Positions 10,790 to 22,939 of a stretch of 64,000 nt of DNA are shown here, piece by piece. Position numbers and translations under genes: made by a program. The stretch is from Sisyra terminalis. Its lineage: Eukaryota; Arthropoda; Insecta; Neuroptera; Sisyridae. The stretch spans positions 3,968,001 to 4,032,000 of the forward strand of contig OY292277.1 in assembly GCA_958496175.1 (NCBI GenBank), read 5' to 3'. The notes beneath the pieces are model-generated. The model did not search any database and was not told where the DNA came from. It saw only the letters and a list, made by a program, of their open reading frames with translations. Position 1 is the first letter of the stretch. Each line of letters begins with the position of its first letter.

Positions 10790-11210
10790 ATATATAAAAT
10801 ATATTGTGGTCCAATTTATTTACTATAATTTAATAAAACAATAAATAAAAATCGTACCATGCACATAAATTCGAACAAAAATATTTGTGACGTATTGCCT
10901 AGATACGTATTTTGATTGCCAAGCAATCTTCTTCAGTGGTCATCAAGTAGTTTGAACCGCTTCGTGACTGCTATGTGATAATTTACATGAATCATCATGA
11001 AACATCATTCGTGAATCCCAAGCGATCTAAACTACTTGATGACCACTGAAAAAGATTGCCTGGCAATCGAAATACGTCACAAATATTTTTTTTTTGAACT
11101 TTTGTTCAAATTTATGTTTATGGTATGATTTTTATATATTGTTTTATTAAATGATACTACATAAATTGGACCACAATATATTTTATGTATTATATAAACA
11201 GTATAACTGT
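10790..11210. mobile_element. fold-back FB-E, complete
   Basis: Arms of ~190 bp face each other around a short centre near 11000. The left arm has ATTTTGATTGCCAAGCAATC and the right arm has its complement. Outer ends carry ATATATTGTGGTCCAATTTA and the reverse. A diverged copy is at 34769-35250. Superfamily unknown; no clear target-site duplication. The 91-codon minus-strand frame at 11077-11352 overlaps the right arm and is not a gene. Confidence 0.75.
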
Positions 11211-12360
11211 TCAAAGTCAGCGAAAAAATCTTATTTGAGTGTCGAACGTCTGATACATTGAAATTATTACCAAAAATCAGATAGTGCAAACTTTTTCTGA
11301 AGAAGTGACTGATTTTCCATAATTCTGAGAAAACTGAGAAAAAAATCTTCAAATTAAACTACCAATTTAGAGACTTCAAACTTTAAAGCAACAATCCCAT
11401 AGTTTTACTCTAGAATTTCGTGTGGAATTTCTTCGCATCTTTTCTACAACCAAACAATGGATAGCTGACGATATTGCATTTGCAATTGTACTTGTTTCAC
11501 ATACTTCCATCAGCCATGAATAGAATATTTTTATTGCTCATTATATGTGTCTCCAATTTTCTCATATATACCTACACCACACATAGCACTACTTAGTATA
11601 TTTTCTGTGAGGTAAGCAAAACGTTGCATAATTCTTCAAATGACCCAGATAGAAGCGTATTATGCCAGGGCATACTATATATACTCGTACATCATCCATT
11701 TCTAAATGCATTCGATAAAACGTGTCAAAAATAATGCATCATTTCCATACGAGTCAGCAATATAAAGCTGCTCTTTAATCTACTAAAATCACGTCATCAT
11801 TGATGTTGAAGATTTCATTCATACGATTCCACGAAAAGCTAGTAAAAGACCTGAGGGGCTTTAGAATAGATTGTCTATTTTTTGATCAATTTCTTCGATG
11901 GAAATAATTGTTAAAATATCATATTATTATTGTTACAAATACAATCACTTTTCACATGGCACGAGGCAGTGAAAGTATCAAGATTTTTACGGCAATTCAC
12001 TCGAGAAAATTTGGATATACAATTACTTCTTACGGAATGGTAAAGAGATGTGATTTAGTAAGACGGATTAGAGACGATAACATTTGAACGATGGTGTTAT
12101 TAAATAAATAAAAAAAATTATTTCGATACTTCAATTAGCATCTTGGTAAAAGTTTTGCCAGAAATTTCACACTTAATCTTTTTTGATTATCAATAGATTT
12201 TCGAAAAAAAGGATTAAAGAACTTAAATCTTAAGAAATCAATGTTTATTGATCCAAAATGAGCAATCGATGACACCAAATTTAAAGAATATTTCCTCAGA
12301 TTTTAACGTGAAAATCTTGGCGTTTCTTTCAGGAATTTTCTAATTATGCAACAAAGAAAT
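11211..12360. other. no gene seen
   Basis: A/T-rich unique-looking DNA with no repeat, RNA gene or coding motif that I can support. Confidence 0.5.
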
Positions 12361-12376
12361 TTAATTAGAAAACAAC

Positions 12377-12634
12377 GTGTTTTTAATTGTTGCACCAAAC
12401 CACCAATTTTCAAGTTTCAAACCACAAATTTCCGTCAATTTTGCGAAGCACATGAAGCAATTGAAATCATATGAGAGCGAAATATTACGTAACCAGCAAA
12501 ATGAGACGTTTGAGGCCTCAATTCAGAAAAAAGAAGCTGGGAACTTTGACAAAGTGCTTCATGAACATACACAATTCAGGAACTCAAACAACAATGATGT
12601 GAATCTACGAAGAATGAAGAAGAAATTGTTGTAA
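12377..12634 (+). other. 85-codon open frame, unknown
   Basis: An ATG-started frame containing KSYESEILRNQQNETFEAS, then basic and Asn-rich sequence. The EILRNQQNETFEASIQK stretch weakly recalls the coiled-coil before the UBX domain in FAF-type proteins ('REQDEAYRLSL'). No UBX domain follows and stops come soon after. It may be a decayed processed gene or chance. Composition is slightly less A/T-rich than the flanks. Confidence 0.25.
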
Positions 12635-12639
12635 ACACC

Positions 12640-13470
12640 AACAACAACAAAAAAGAGAAAACCATTGTTGCTCCAATCTTTACGTCACAACATGAAACTG
12701 AGAGGACTTCAGAGATTTGTCACGACTTGAAACTAAACTTTTTTTGACGTGCAAATTTCGTGGCTAATATGCATTCGGCCGTATGGATATTGATATTTTT
12801 TCCAGCGGTTCGTAACCGGTGTTGCTACATTCTTCGTAGGGATATTGAACCCAACACTCTGTGACAAAGGCCACCAAGTGCCAACATTCGATTATCTCTG
12901 AAAATTATAGGCGCAAATTGAAATTTGCCTAATACACTGAAATCTAAAATCCAAAAACCATCCGGTTTCGGTTTGTTTGGTCGATTAATTACGAAGTTTC
13001 CTTGTGAACAACGATCATAAATCATTAGAAAAATTTTACGATAAAAATTTTCCATTACGCCTAAAGACTTTTAGTGGCAATAAATTGCCAGCGTTTCTGG
13101 TCAATGTTTTCTTGATTTATTCAAAGTGCAGTTCGTTGACAATGCAGTATCTCTTGAAAATGTCACGTACACCCCTTGTGGACAAAATGCCTCTTTAACT
13201 TGCAATTTTATGGTCAACATTTTCATAAATCCTCTTTTTATATATTGCCAGTGGAAAAAATCACTTGGCAGCACCACACAAGTGTTGAATAAATTAGTTT
13301 TTCCAATTAAGATTATGTAATTTTTCTAGGTAAAAGGCAAAGGTGGGAAAATCAATCAGATAATTGCATATAAAAATGCATTTTTGTTGCATATCATCGT
13401 AAGACAATTGGTTTTTGTGGCTGTGAAAATTGTTAAGACTCTTGTTAATGGAAATGTTTACTTTTGAAGT
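12640..13470. other. less A/T-rich stretch, no assigned gene
   Basis: 12780-13300 has higher base complexity than its surroundings. Short frames lie on both strands (12825-13055 minus; 13004-13198 and 13126-13320 plus). None matches a family I recognise. It could be decayed coding DNA. Confidence 0.3.
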
Positions 13471-13482
13471 TTGAACTTTATT

Positions 13483-14166
13483 AAAGTAATGGAAAATTTA
13501 ATTGGATTTTCTTTGTGGATCCTAAAACTTTCAGCCTTTGTAAAATACGAGATCTCATCCCAAAACTTTTCAGTTTTCTATCAAAATCAAGCCAAAAATC
13601 GAACCTCTTTTACTTAAGAATTATTATTCCTCAAACGTAGATGAGCAAAAGTGGTGCATGGCTATCAACAGATTTGGGATGCTGGAACATTCTGCGGAGG
13701 TAACAGAGATATTATCCACGGCAACTTTCTACCATCTGGTCAAACTATTGCAGCAGAGTTCTGTCAAAAAATTAACGAAATTTACCACAAATTATGCCAG
13801 CAACAATCAGCATTGGTCAACAGAAGAGGTATGGCCATATTAAATGAATTACAGATCAAAATTCAGCATCATCCACTATACTTCCCAGATCTCCGATCAA
13901 CCGATTACCATTTTTAAGCCTATTCAAAATTTGATTGCTAATAGGACCTTTATAAACTTCCTCCAAGTAAAAATAACCTTTGTCCACTTCATCGAATCCC
14001 CAGCATCCAATTTTTGGTCGAATGTCATCAATCGACTTGTATCGCATTGTCAAAAGTCCACTAATTCCAATGATTTTTATTTCGATTAAATATCATAAAT
14101 ATTCCAGAAGTTATTTTACTTGAAAATTTATGTACCATATAAAAATACCTAAAATTTTCATGGTTA
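13483..14166 (+). pseudogene. mariner transposase C-terminal pseudogene, tandem unit 1
   Basis: The plus strand from 13651 reads GNFLPSGQTIAAEFCQK, then QQQSALVNRRG and FPDLRSTDYHF. After a +1 frameshift at about 13917 come FKPIQNLIANRTF, FIESPASNFW, NVINRLVSHCQKS and FYFD-stop at 14089. This follows the SETMAR/Hsmar1-like mariner C-terminal half in order. Between the second catalytic Asp (family 'HDNARPH') and the third (PTD) about 16 residues are missing, so the DD34D spacing is destroyed. Unit 2 repeats this block with a period of 671 bp. Confidence 0.8.
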
Positions 14167-14800
14167 AAGTAATGGAAAATTTAATTGGATTTTCTAAAAC
14201 TTTCAGCCCTTATAAAATAAGAGATTTCACCCCAAACGTTTCATTTTTCTATTAAAATCAAGCCAAAAATCGAACTTCTTTTACTTAAGAATTATTATTC
14301 CTCAAATTTAGATGAGCTTAAGTGATGCATGGCTATCAACAGATTTGGGATGCTGGAACATTCTACGGAGGTAACAGAGATATTATCCACGGCAACTTTC
14401 TACCATCTGGTCAAACTATTGCAGCAGAGTTCTGTCAAAAAATTAACGAAATTTACCGCAAATTATGCCAGCAACAATCAGCATTGGTCAACAGAAGAGG
14501 TATGATTATATTAAATGATTTACAGATCAAAATTCAGCATCTTCCACTATACTTTCCAGATCTCCGACCAACCGATTACCATTTTTAAGCCTATTCAAAA
14601 TTTGATTGCTAATAAAACCTTTGTAAACTTCCTCCAAGTAAAAATATTTTTCGTCGACTTCATCGAATCCCCAGTATCCAATTTTTGGTCGAATGTCATC
14701 AATCGACTTGTATTGCATTGTCAAAAGTCCACTAACTCCAATGATTTTAATTTCGATTAAATATCATAAATATTCCAAAAGTTATTTTAGTTTGAACTTT
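14167..14800 (+). pseudogene. mariner transposase C-terminal pseudogene, tandem unit 2
   Basis: A direct tandem copy of 13483-14166. Both begin with TTAAAGTAATGGAAAATTTA. The frame from 14322 reads GNFLPSGQTIAAEFCQK and FPDLRPTDYHF, then after the same frameshift FIESPVSNFW and NFD-stop at 14760. It shares the catalytic-site deletion and the frameshift with unit 1, so both lesions predate the duplication. Confidence 0.8.
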
Positions 14801-16929
14801 ATATATAGAAACCCTCAAAACTTTAATGAAATTTTTCTAAGTCCAAAAAAATAAATTCTAAATCACTTTAAAGCATAACACCAACAATCGAACATTACCC
14901 AAGCGCAATTTAACACGTATACCGAAAATTTTCTTCCAAAAGAAAAATCAAATTTTTTCCTCTATAAATTCAACCTTCACATTTCCCAATAATCACACAG
15001 TACCCAAATAAATTTAGGCAACAATTACGCAACTAAATAATTCTTTCGTAATATTTCAATGAGGCAAATCTTCAAAAAAAAAATCATCAATAAAATAAAT
15101 GCCCTCAACCAAAGCCAATTAACAATTTTATCTTTATTCTCCCACTGAATTTCCATCATAAATGTGCATAAATGCATAGAAAAATCGAAGGCCAAAGACT
15201 TCCGATTCCGGAAAAATGAGGCAAAGTTCAAACTCCCATCGCTTAGCATTACATTTATCCAACCACCAAAACGGTAGCCAAAGCGATAAATATGCGTTAG
15301 ACATAATCAATTTTCAGGGTTTAGTAAAAAAAAAAAAAATCAAGTGAAGGTTTTGTGTATTGAAAAACCACAAACGGCAGACAATACAATCGCAAGAACC
15401 TCAGTAGATAATTTCAATTCTTTATCAGGAATTTGAAGGAATTTATATTTAATTTTTGGTCGCTTTATCACCAAATAACCATAACAATGATAAATGTTTT
15501 ATAGTCTTATTCATTCTGTGAAAATATTATTGGATTTAGTGTATCAATGTTATTAAAAATATTTCAAAAACGATTTCAAAGTAAATCAATTGAACATTTA
15601 AATTCTCTGTTATATAAACAAAGATAAGGCAAAAATTTACAGTAAATAATTCATGGAATTTCAATGCATTTTTGTAAGGAATGTGGGACTAAAAAAATAA
15701 TTTACTTTTTGCTTTTAAACATTTTTAGTTTTGTAGAAATAAAGAAAATATATCTACCCGGAAAATCTACATCTAAACCATTTTAGTTGCAAACAATGAT
15801 AAGTAATAGAAAATATAAAGAAATAAGTTTTATAATAGAAAAGAAGGACACATATTTAGCAGTAATAAGTACTAAAGATATTTGATTTAAATAATTTTGA
15901 GGATTATTTATTTTTAGGACAATACCAGAGGATGTTAAAGTAGCACAACAAAATGTTAAATATATAAAGTTTTTGGTTGTATTTGTTGATTTTAAACGCA
16001 AAAAAATGCACTTTGTTTATTAAATTTTTCCCCCTACAATGCTTGTATTTTTGCAACCCCCAATTGTTTAAACTATTAAAAAAACAATCGATTATTATTG
16101 AAAAACTATAAATACATAAAGGGGATGCAGCAACAACTACTAAATTTCCCAAGATTTGTCCAATACACTAAGATAAAAAACAAACCAAAATCAAGAAAAA
16201 TCCTTGATATATTCGACCTAAAATCAAAAAATGGATCATTGACAAATTTGATTATTAAAATCAATGAATATTTGTTCTAGAAATTTACCAAATATTACAA
16301 ATATCAATAGTAATATTTCCATTACTAGGCAAAGTATAGCTTGTTTCACAATGGTAAGATTAAAGATGAATATAAAAGATTTAAATGGGAAAAAAAGATT
16401 GGAATGTTGAAAAGATCATCTTTGATAAAAAAAAATCGTCTCACATCAAAATATTTACAGTGAACCCTCCCTATTGCTTTATCACTTCTGTAGTTTTGGA
16501 ATAAAGCAAAAAATATTATTTAAATCCCAAGAATTAATAGCAAATTGATCAAATTTATTGGGATGAATTATTGCAATAATAGAAAATGATTAAGAAAAAA
16601 AAACGTGCATTATTTTATGCAAAAGTATTGATCAATTTATATTAAAAATTAAATTCAGCTCCTTCAAAAAATTTTGCTCTACTTCTACTTGAATCAACAA
16701 AGTCTCATTAAAATTTTCATCTCAACAATGGAATGGATTTTTCAAGCATTCCAATATTCTTTAATAGCAAAAAGAAAATATGTATTTTCCATAAAAATTT
16801 GTAAATGCTTGAGACTTTATAATCGGCAATTTTTTCAGTAAAAAATTCTTCTTTAAAAATATTTACAACCTTTATCGATTCTCAACCTAAAAATATTTGA
16901 CTACTAGTTATAGAAATTTAGAAAAACAA
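14801..16929. other. no gene seen
   Basis: About 2.1 kb of A/T-rich sequence. Short frames (15025-15249, 15783-16001, 15904-16152 minus; 16098-16280 plus) are compositionally random. I see no repeats shared with the rest of the window. Confidence 0.5.
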
Positions 16930-18770
16930 AAAGGATACATAGAATGATTCAAAAGTCATTGCAAAAAGGTATCAAATAATTCCTATCGAAAGCCCTGCTA
17001 AGACCACAACAACTGGCAACCACTGAAACTTTAACTACCCCTAAATATTTGCTCAAAACCAGGGGAGGAATTTTCTTAATTTCTCCATACAAAAACAAAG
17101 TGGTAATTAAATCCAAAATCAATAAATCATTGCATGTAAAATTAGTTAGACTTTTCAAAAGTACTTCCCTTTTGTTACCCTTGATTTTCTGGCAAACAGG
17201 TGGTTGCATCAAAAAAATGCAAGAGACCAAAACTGTAGATAATTTCTTGATTTTCCAGAAAATAAAGTTTGAATTCGTAATTAGGTTACACAAAATGATT
17301 CAAAACTTAAAGAAAATATATCTCAAAAAAATCCTATTCAAAGCCCGGCTAAAACTGCAACAATTTACAACCACCCAAAACTTTAACAACCCCTAAATAT
17401 TTGATCGAAACCAGGGGAAGAATTTTCCTACATTCTCCATACAAAAATTAAGTAATAATCAAATCTACAATCAGTAAATCACTGCATATAAAACTAGTTA
17501 GACTTTTCAAAAGTGCTTCCCTTTTGTTGCCCTTGATTTTCTTGCAAAACAGGTGGTTGCATCAAAAAAATGCAAAGAACCATAACATTAGATAATTTCT
17601 TGACGTACCAAAAAATAAAGTTTGAGTTTATAATTAAGGTACCCAAAATGATTCAAAAGTTAAGGAAAAAATTCCAAAAAACTCTTAATCAAAGCCCAGT
17701 TAAAACTGCAACAATTGACAACCACCCGAAACTTTAACAACCCCTAAATATTTGATCAAAACCAGGGGAAGAATTTTCCTACGTTTTCCATACAAAGACC
17801 AAGTGATTTTCAAATCCACAATCAGTAATCACTGCATGAAAAATTATTTTGACTTTTAAACAGTACTTCCCTTTTGTTATCCTTGATTTCCTGGCAAACA
17901 GGTGGTTGCATCAAAAATATACAAGAGACCAAAACTGTAGACAATTTCTTGATTTTCCAGAAAATAAACTTTGAATTCGTAATTAGAGTACACAAAATGA
18001 TTCAAAAGTTAAGGAAAAAATGCCAAAAAAACTCTTAATCAAAGCCCTGTTAAAACTGCAACAATTAACAACCACCCAAAACTTTAACAACCACTAAATA
18101 TTTGATCAAAACCAAGGAATGAATTTCTCCTACATTTTCCATACAAAAACCAAGTGATAATCAAATATACAATCAGTAATCACTGCATCAAAAATTATTT
18201 TGACTTTTTAACAGTACTTTCCTTTTGTTACCCTTGATTTTTTAGCAAACAGGTGGTTGCATCAAAAAAATGCAAGAGATCAAAACTTTAGATAACTTAT
18301 TGAGCTGCTAAAAAATAATGTTTAAATTCAAAATTTTACTGAAAATTTCTTTGAAAATACGATTTCGCTATGCTTTTTTCTGGGAATAAAAAATTCTTAA
18401 GACTTTAGACAGTAAAAAAGCTTTACTAATTTTTTGCTACCCTCGCTGATTCCACAATAAAAAAAAAATGGTTAAAAAATCGTTCCATAGAATTGAATAG
18501 TTGAAGGAAATTTACAACATTATTAAAAATGCAATGCATTAATCATTAAAATCCTGAATTTCCTTGATTCCTAATTAAGCCTAATTACCTAATTACCTAT
18601 CCTTAATTTTTTAATCGAAACAAGGGGAACGCATTTTCCCCGTTTACTAAAATAAATTACAATCGATTTCTCCGTAGTTCTTCGCTTTGAATCGACATAT
18701 TTTCCTTACAAACAGGTGGTTGCACCAAAAAAATGCAGAACATGTTAAATATTTTCATGACCATCAAAAA
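16930..18770. repeat. ~350 bp tandem array, four units plus a diverged fifth
   Basis: The same ~350 bp unit recurs head to tail. The most conserved landmark, CAGGTGGTTGCATCAAAAA, starts at 17197, 17550, 17899 and 18250 (spacings 353, 349, 351), with a diverged copy at 18713. Other unit landmarks are ACCAGGGGAAGAATTTTCC, ACTTTAACAACCCCTAAATA and CTTCCCTTTTGTTACCCTTG. The overlapping 114- and 115-codon frames in the first unit (16949-17293 minus, 17049-17396 plus) are not kept open in the other units, so they are not genes. The function of the array, if any, is unknown. Confidence 0.9.
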
Positions 18771-19760
18771 AAAAAAAATATTACAGTGAAAACACAAAAT
18801 TTCAGGCCAGAAAAGAACAAATCCTTTTAGATTCAAAGGTCAAGTAAGTTTATTGCTAAAAGGTCATATTTTGACCTCAAGAATATGTGCAATAAAATTT
18901 GAATCAGCCTGTATATAATATACGAAAAAACAAGACCTATGCAAACTTTATGAAAGTTTCAAATTTTTAATAGAAAATACCAAATTTTTATAATACAATC
19001 ACGATTTTTTAATCAAAAGGATAAGGAAATCAAAGAAGAGTATTTTTGACTAATAATTTTTTTTACAAAGCTTTGCTCTATAATTGAGAAAAGCTCAATG
19101 AAAAATATTAAAATAACTTGATTTTCTTTCACTGCAATCTTACTTAATTGGAATATAACAATGAAACTATTGTTGTCATCCACCTACTGATACAATTGAT
19201 TTAACAATCAAGCAATATGCGATCGAAAAACTCATAAACTCGCATCCCTAATTACGAATTTCCGACATCGATAATTACGACTTTGTCACGCAACATTGAT
19301 GGACAAAACTATGTTGTGTATTTTAACATCGTAACCAGAAATCATTTCCGACAATAATCGCTCACAAATTGAAAACCATCAATTATTAAAATACAACTTT
19401 ACCGATCAATAAATACCATCAATCCACCCTCAAAAACCTTCACTACTCAAACAATCCACATCTTTTTTTTCCTCCTCATAAAAAATCCCTTTACAATTTT
19501 CTTGATTTGCAATTACTAAAAAAGCGATCCAAGGATCCAACTAGTTAACCTTAATCTGAATTCAGCTCAACAAAACCTGCTCAATATGAAAAAATAAATA
19601 AATAAAAATAGCCTCATTATTTCACTTCAAGTTGGTGTATGGTGTGCTCCAAAGAAAATGAAAAAGATCCCCACATCTTCGACTTGCAACAAAGAGAAAT
19701 CGTAAACGTGATCGTAAAAGAACCTCAAAATGTAATTAACGCGTTACGTTATAATATATC
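18771..19760. other. no gene seen
   Basis: Unique-looking A/T-rich DNA between the tandem array and the possible promoter region at ~20.1 kb. Nothing recognised. Confidence 0.5.
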
Positions 19761-19860
19761 TATGTCTATGTAGACCTAACTCGATGATTTCTATCATCGA
19801 TTGCATTGATCCGAGAAAATCTTGCCAGACCAGAGATGAAAAATTACTCAATATACTTAC

Positions 19861-20098
19861 ACCACTTTCGCAGGAATGCGCTCGATAATTTCGCACAAAG
19901 TTTTTCTTGGCCTTTCATTGCAACTATTATTTTTTTTTTTTTTAAAAGAAAACCTACACTTTTCAATCCACTAGATCGACACACTTTTGGGGAAAAATTT
20001 CTTCCAAATTCCAATCACCAAACACTAAATTTCAAACAAACATTTTCTCATTTACAACAATGGTTCTGATCACACTTTCAAATCGGATTTCTAGCACG
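19861..20098 (-). other. possible first exon with TATA box and splice donor
   Basis: On the minus strand a TATATATATA run (20123-20132) precedes a mixed-composition stretch. The stretch leads to an ATG at 19918 and the 19-codon peptide MKGQEKLCAKLSSAFLRKW, followed directly by GGT|GTAAGTAT, a very strong donor (exon end 19861, phase 1). The predicted start ~30 bp below the TATA run would be near 20098, giving a leader of about 180 nt with short upstream frames. I do not recognise the peptide. No acceptor exon can be identified in the window. Visible: TATA-like run, ATG, donor. Inferred: that they form an exon. Confidence 0.3.
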
Positions 20099-20121
20099 GT
20101 TGGTTCGTTACACTGGCACTG

Positions 20122-20132
20122 TATATATATAG
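20122..20132 (-). promoter_or_regulatory. TATA-like run upstream of the putative exon
   Basis: TATATATATA lies in a locally G/C-richer stretch, an unusual setting in this window. It would sit ~30 bp upstream of the inferred minus-strand start. It could equally be a short AT microsatellite. Confidence 0.25.
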
Positions 20133-20168
20133 GAGAGGATGTGAATTCGATTGTTGCGAAAAGTTTGG

Positions 20169-20191
20169 AAAAATCTACGGGATAGATTTTT
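20169..20191. other. perfect 9-bp hairpin, 5-nt loop
   Basis: AAAAATCTA, loop CGGGA, TAGATTTTT. The stem extends by one G-C pair outward. It lies in the G/C-richer block just beyond the putative TATA run. Function unknown. Confidence 0.6.
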
Positions 20192-20289
20192 CTCGTGGAT
20201 ATTTTCGGCGTTCCACCTACAAACTGAAGTTCTGATCGACTGATTTGTGGACAGTCGTTTTTCTGAATGCCCCCGACTGTTGGACTGCT

Positions 20290-20340
20290 GGTGGTTTCGA
20301 GCCGCTTTTACCGTCTCCCTACCATTGGGCTACCATAACT
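20290..20340 (-). other. tRNA-like A-box and B-box, possible SINE head
   Basis: The minus strand has TAGCCCAATGG (20322-20332), which fits the A-box consensus, and GGCTCGAAACC (20293-20303), one mismatch from the B-box. Spacing is ~29 nt between box starts, shorter than in a true tRNA, and there is no anticodon arm. It is therefore not a tRNA gene. A tRNA-derived SINE head is possible. Confidence 0.3.
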
Positions 20341-20454
20341 GTGATTGTTAAGCGATTGGACAAAGTAAGGCGATTTATTTACGTCGCTATCTCTTACTTT
20401 CACGATAATTACTTCACTTTGTATGTGTTTTTCTTTGTTTGATACACCAAATAT

Positions 20455-21740
20455 TCCACTAAATTGATTGAGACCCAAAAAAAGTCAATTATTTACTAAT
20501 TTCAAAGAAAAATTATCAGTTTTTCCCAAACCAAAACAATCTTTAAATCCCTAGAAACAAGAACTATTTTTTTTCATTTTTTGAACCCTTGTCAATTTTA
20601 AAGATCTAGACCCACTAAAAGGATCTTTCAGTCTAAAATAATTAATTTAAATCTTCAATTTCCTGAAGCATCCAAACTTTAAAAAATACTTCATAATTTA
20701 AATCCCAAAATTTGAACCCCAAAATCCATATTTTCCATTTTAAAAACTATGGAATTATCACTGAAGTCTTGAAGGAAAAATTTTTCAAATTACCCCAGAA
20801 ATATATAAACTTCTATGATAAGCTTTAGCTTAACATATCCGAGTTTTTTCAGCAATTAATATTTTCCAAATCCAAATATTCGACTAAATTGATTGAGACC
20901 CATAAAAAGTCAATTATTTACTGATTTCAAAGGAAAAATATCAGTTTTTCCCGACGCAAAACAATCTGTAAATCCCTAGAAACAAGAACTGTTTTTTTTT
21001 TTTTGATTTTTTGAAGCCTTGTCAATTTTAAAGATCTAGACCCACTAAAAGGATCTTTCAGTCTAAAATAATGAATTTAAATCTTCAATTTCCTGAAGCA
21101 TCCAAACTTTAAAAAATACTTCATAATTTAAATCCCAAAATTTGAACCCCAAAATCCATATTTTCCATTTTAAAAACTATGGAATTATCACTAAAGTCTT
21201 AAAGAAAAAAATTTTCAAATGACCCCAGAAATATATAAACTTCTATGATTAGCTTTATCTTAACATATCCGAGTTTTTTCAGCAATTAAAATTTTCCAAA
21301 TCCAAATATTCGATTAATTTGATTGAGACCCAAAAAAAGTCAATTATTTACTAATTTCAAACGAAAATTATCAGTTTTTCCCGACGCAAAACAATCTTTA
21401 AATCCCTAGAAACAAGAACTGTTTTTTTTTTGATTTTTTGAATCCTTGTCAATTTTAAAGATCTAGACCCACTAAAAGGATCTTTCAGTCTAAAATAATT
21501 AATTTAAATCTTCAATTTCCTGAAGCATCCAAACTTTAAAAAATACTTCATAATTTAAATCCCAAAATTTGAACCCCAAATTCCATATTTTTCATTTTAA
21601 AAACTATGGAATTATCACTGAAGTCTTAAAGAAAAAATTTTCCAATTAAAATTTCTAATGATCCAATTTCTATGATAAGTATTTTCTTGGAACATCCGAA
21701 TTTTTCCAGCAATTAAAATTTTCCAAATCCATTGACTCTT
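20455..21740. repeat. ~427 bp tandem array, three units
   Basis: Three head-to-tail units start at about 20461, 20886 and 21316. They share TTGATTGAGACCCA, TTTAAAGATCTAGACCCACT, GGATCTTTCAGTCTAAAATA and CTTCAATTTCCTGAAGCATC almost unchanged. The third decays at its end (~21740). High identity suggests recent amplification. No coding potential. Confidence 0.9.
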
Positions 21741-22930
21741 CGTCTAATCCAACACCTTTGTTAAGCAAATTAGTAATCATCTACTTTTCAATCGCTTCCG
21801 TATCAATCACAAACTCCATTCGATTTTAAATATTGAGTAAAAGACGACAAAAACCCAATAATCTAGTTTCTAATTAGTTTTGGTTTCTGGTGGAGGAAAC
21901 AGACCAAGGAAAAATATAATTTATATTTCTGAACAAAATTCCAATAACTAATAATTAGTCAAATTAACTTTTTTCCTACAATATTGGAACGATCAATGTT
22001 CCAAATGATATTTGATTATTAATGTAGAGGTATTTTTTTTTGTTGTTACAAAAAAACATTGCACACAAAATTAGAATAAATTAAGTAGAACATTAAACGT
22101 AAATACTTACGAAGCATAAAATATGAAACCTCTCCTTAAATGATTTGGCCAAAGAACAGAGAAAATCGTATAGGAAAACAATGATCAAGACGAAGACAAG
22201 ACTCAAGGTTTTAAATTGTTGAATTAACCGTTCATTAGGAAATGCATGGAATGATTAACAAGTCTTTAAACTTTTTTTTTTTGGGTTCGTCAAAGAATAC
22301 AATTTCCAATTTACAATCGATAATATAAATGTGAAAGTATATTATTTTAGAATCGAAGAGGTGAATTTCATTATTTTGCCAGAGGAAAATTGTTAATTTC
22401 TTAAACAAGAGGAAGACGCAAGTAATTGTAGACAAAGGTGAAATTACTTTAAATTGCATATTGGATTGCCAACCAATACGAATTGCCTACAATATTGATA
22501 TCATTTTGGAGAAAAAAATTCTCAAAATACTGAACTTTAGAGTAAATCGTATTCCTTTAAAGTTCATTCCCAAATCATAAATATTTTTTGAAACATTTTG
22601 GTGAAAAAAGTGTTAAGAAATTCCTCATTTTTTTAAGTTAAAAAACTTTTGAACATTTTGTATCCAACAAATTCTTTCAGTGTACTTTACAAATTAAATT
22701 TTTTTTTACAAAAAAAATTTTTTATCCAGCTTTTTCGAATGAAAATACATAGAATTGAAAAGTCAATATTTACATTTTGGAATAAAAATAAAACGTCTTT
22801 CTTATCCAAAAACACCTGTTAAAACCTCTTCAATTTGCAACTGAAAAATTTACGTTTGAAATTTAATATTTCTTATAATATTTGTTTTGTTGTAATACGA
22901 TTACACATTAACGAGGAAGCATTTTAATGA
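21741..22930. other. no gene seen
   Basis: A/T-rich unique DNA. The 74-codon minus-strand frame at 22235-22459 has no recognisable motif. Confidence 0.5.
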
Positions 22931-22939
22931 ATCATTATG

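Noticed and set aside
16949..17396. Overlapping 114- and 115-codon frames on opposite strands
   Set aside because: They lie in the first unit of the 350 bp array and are not kept open in the other units.
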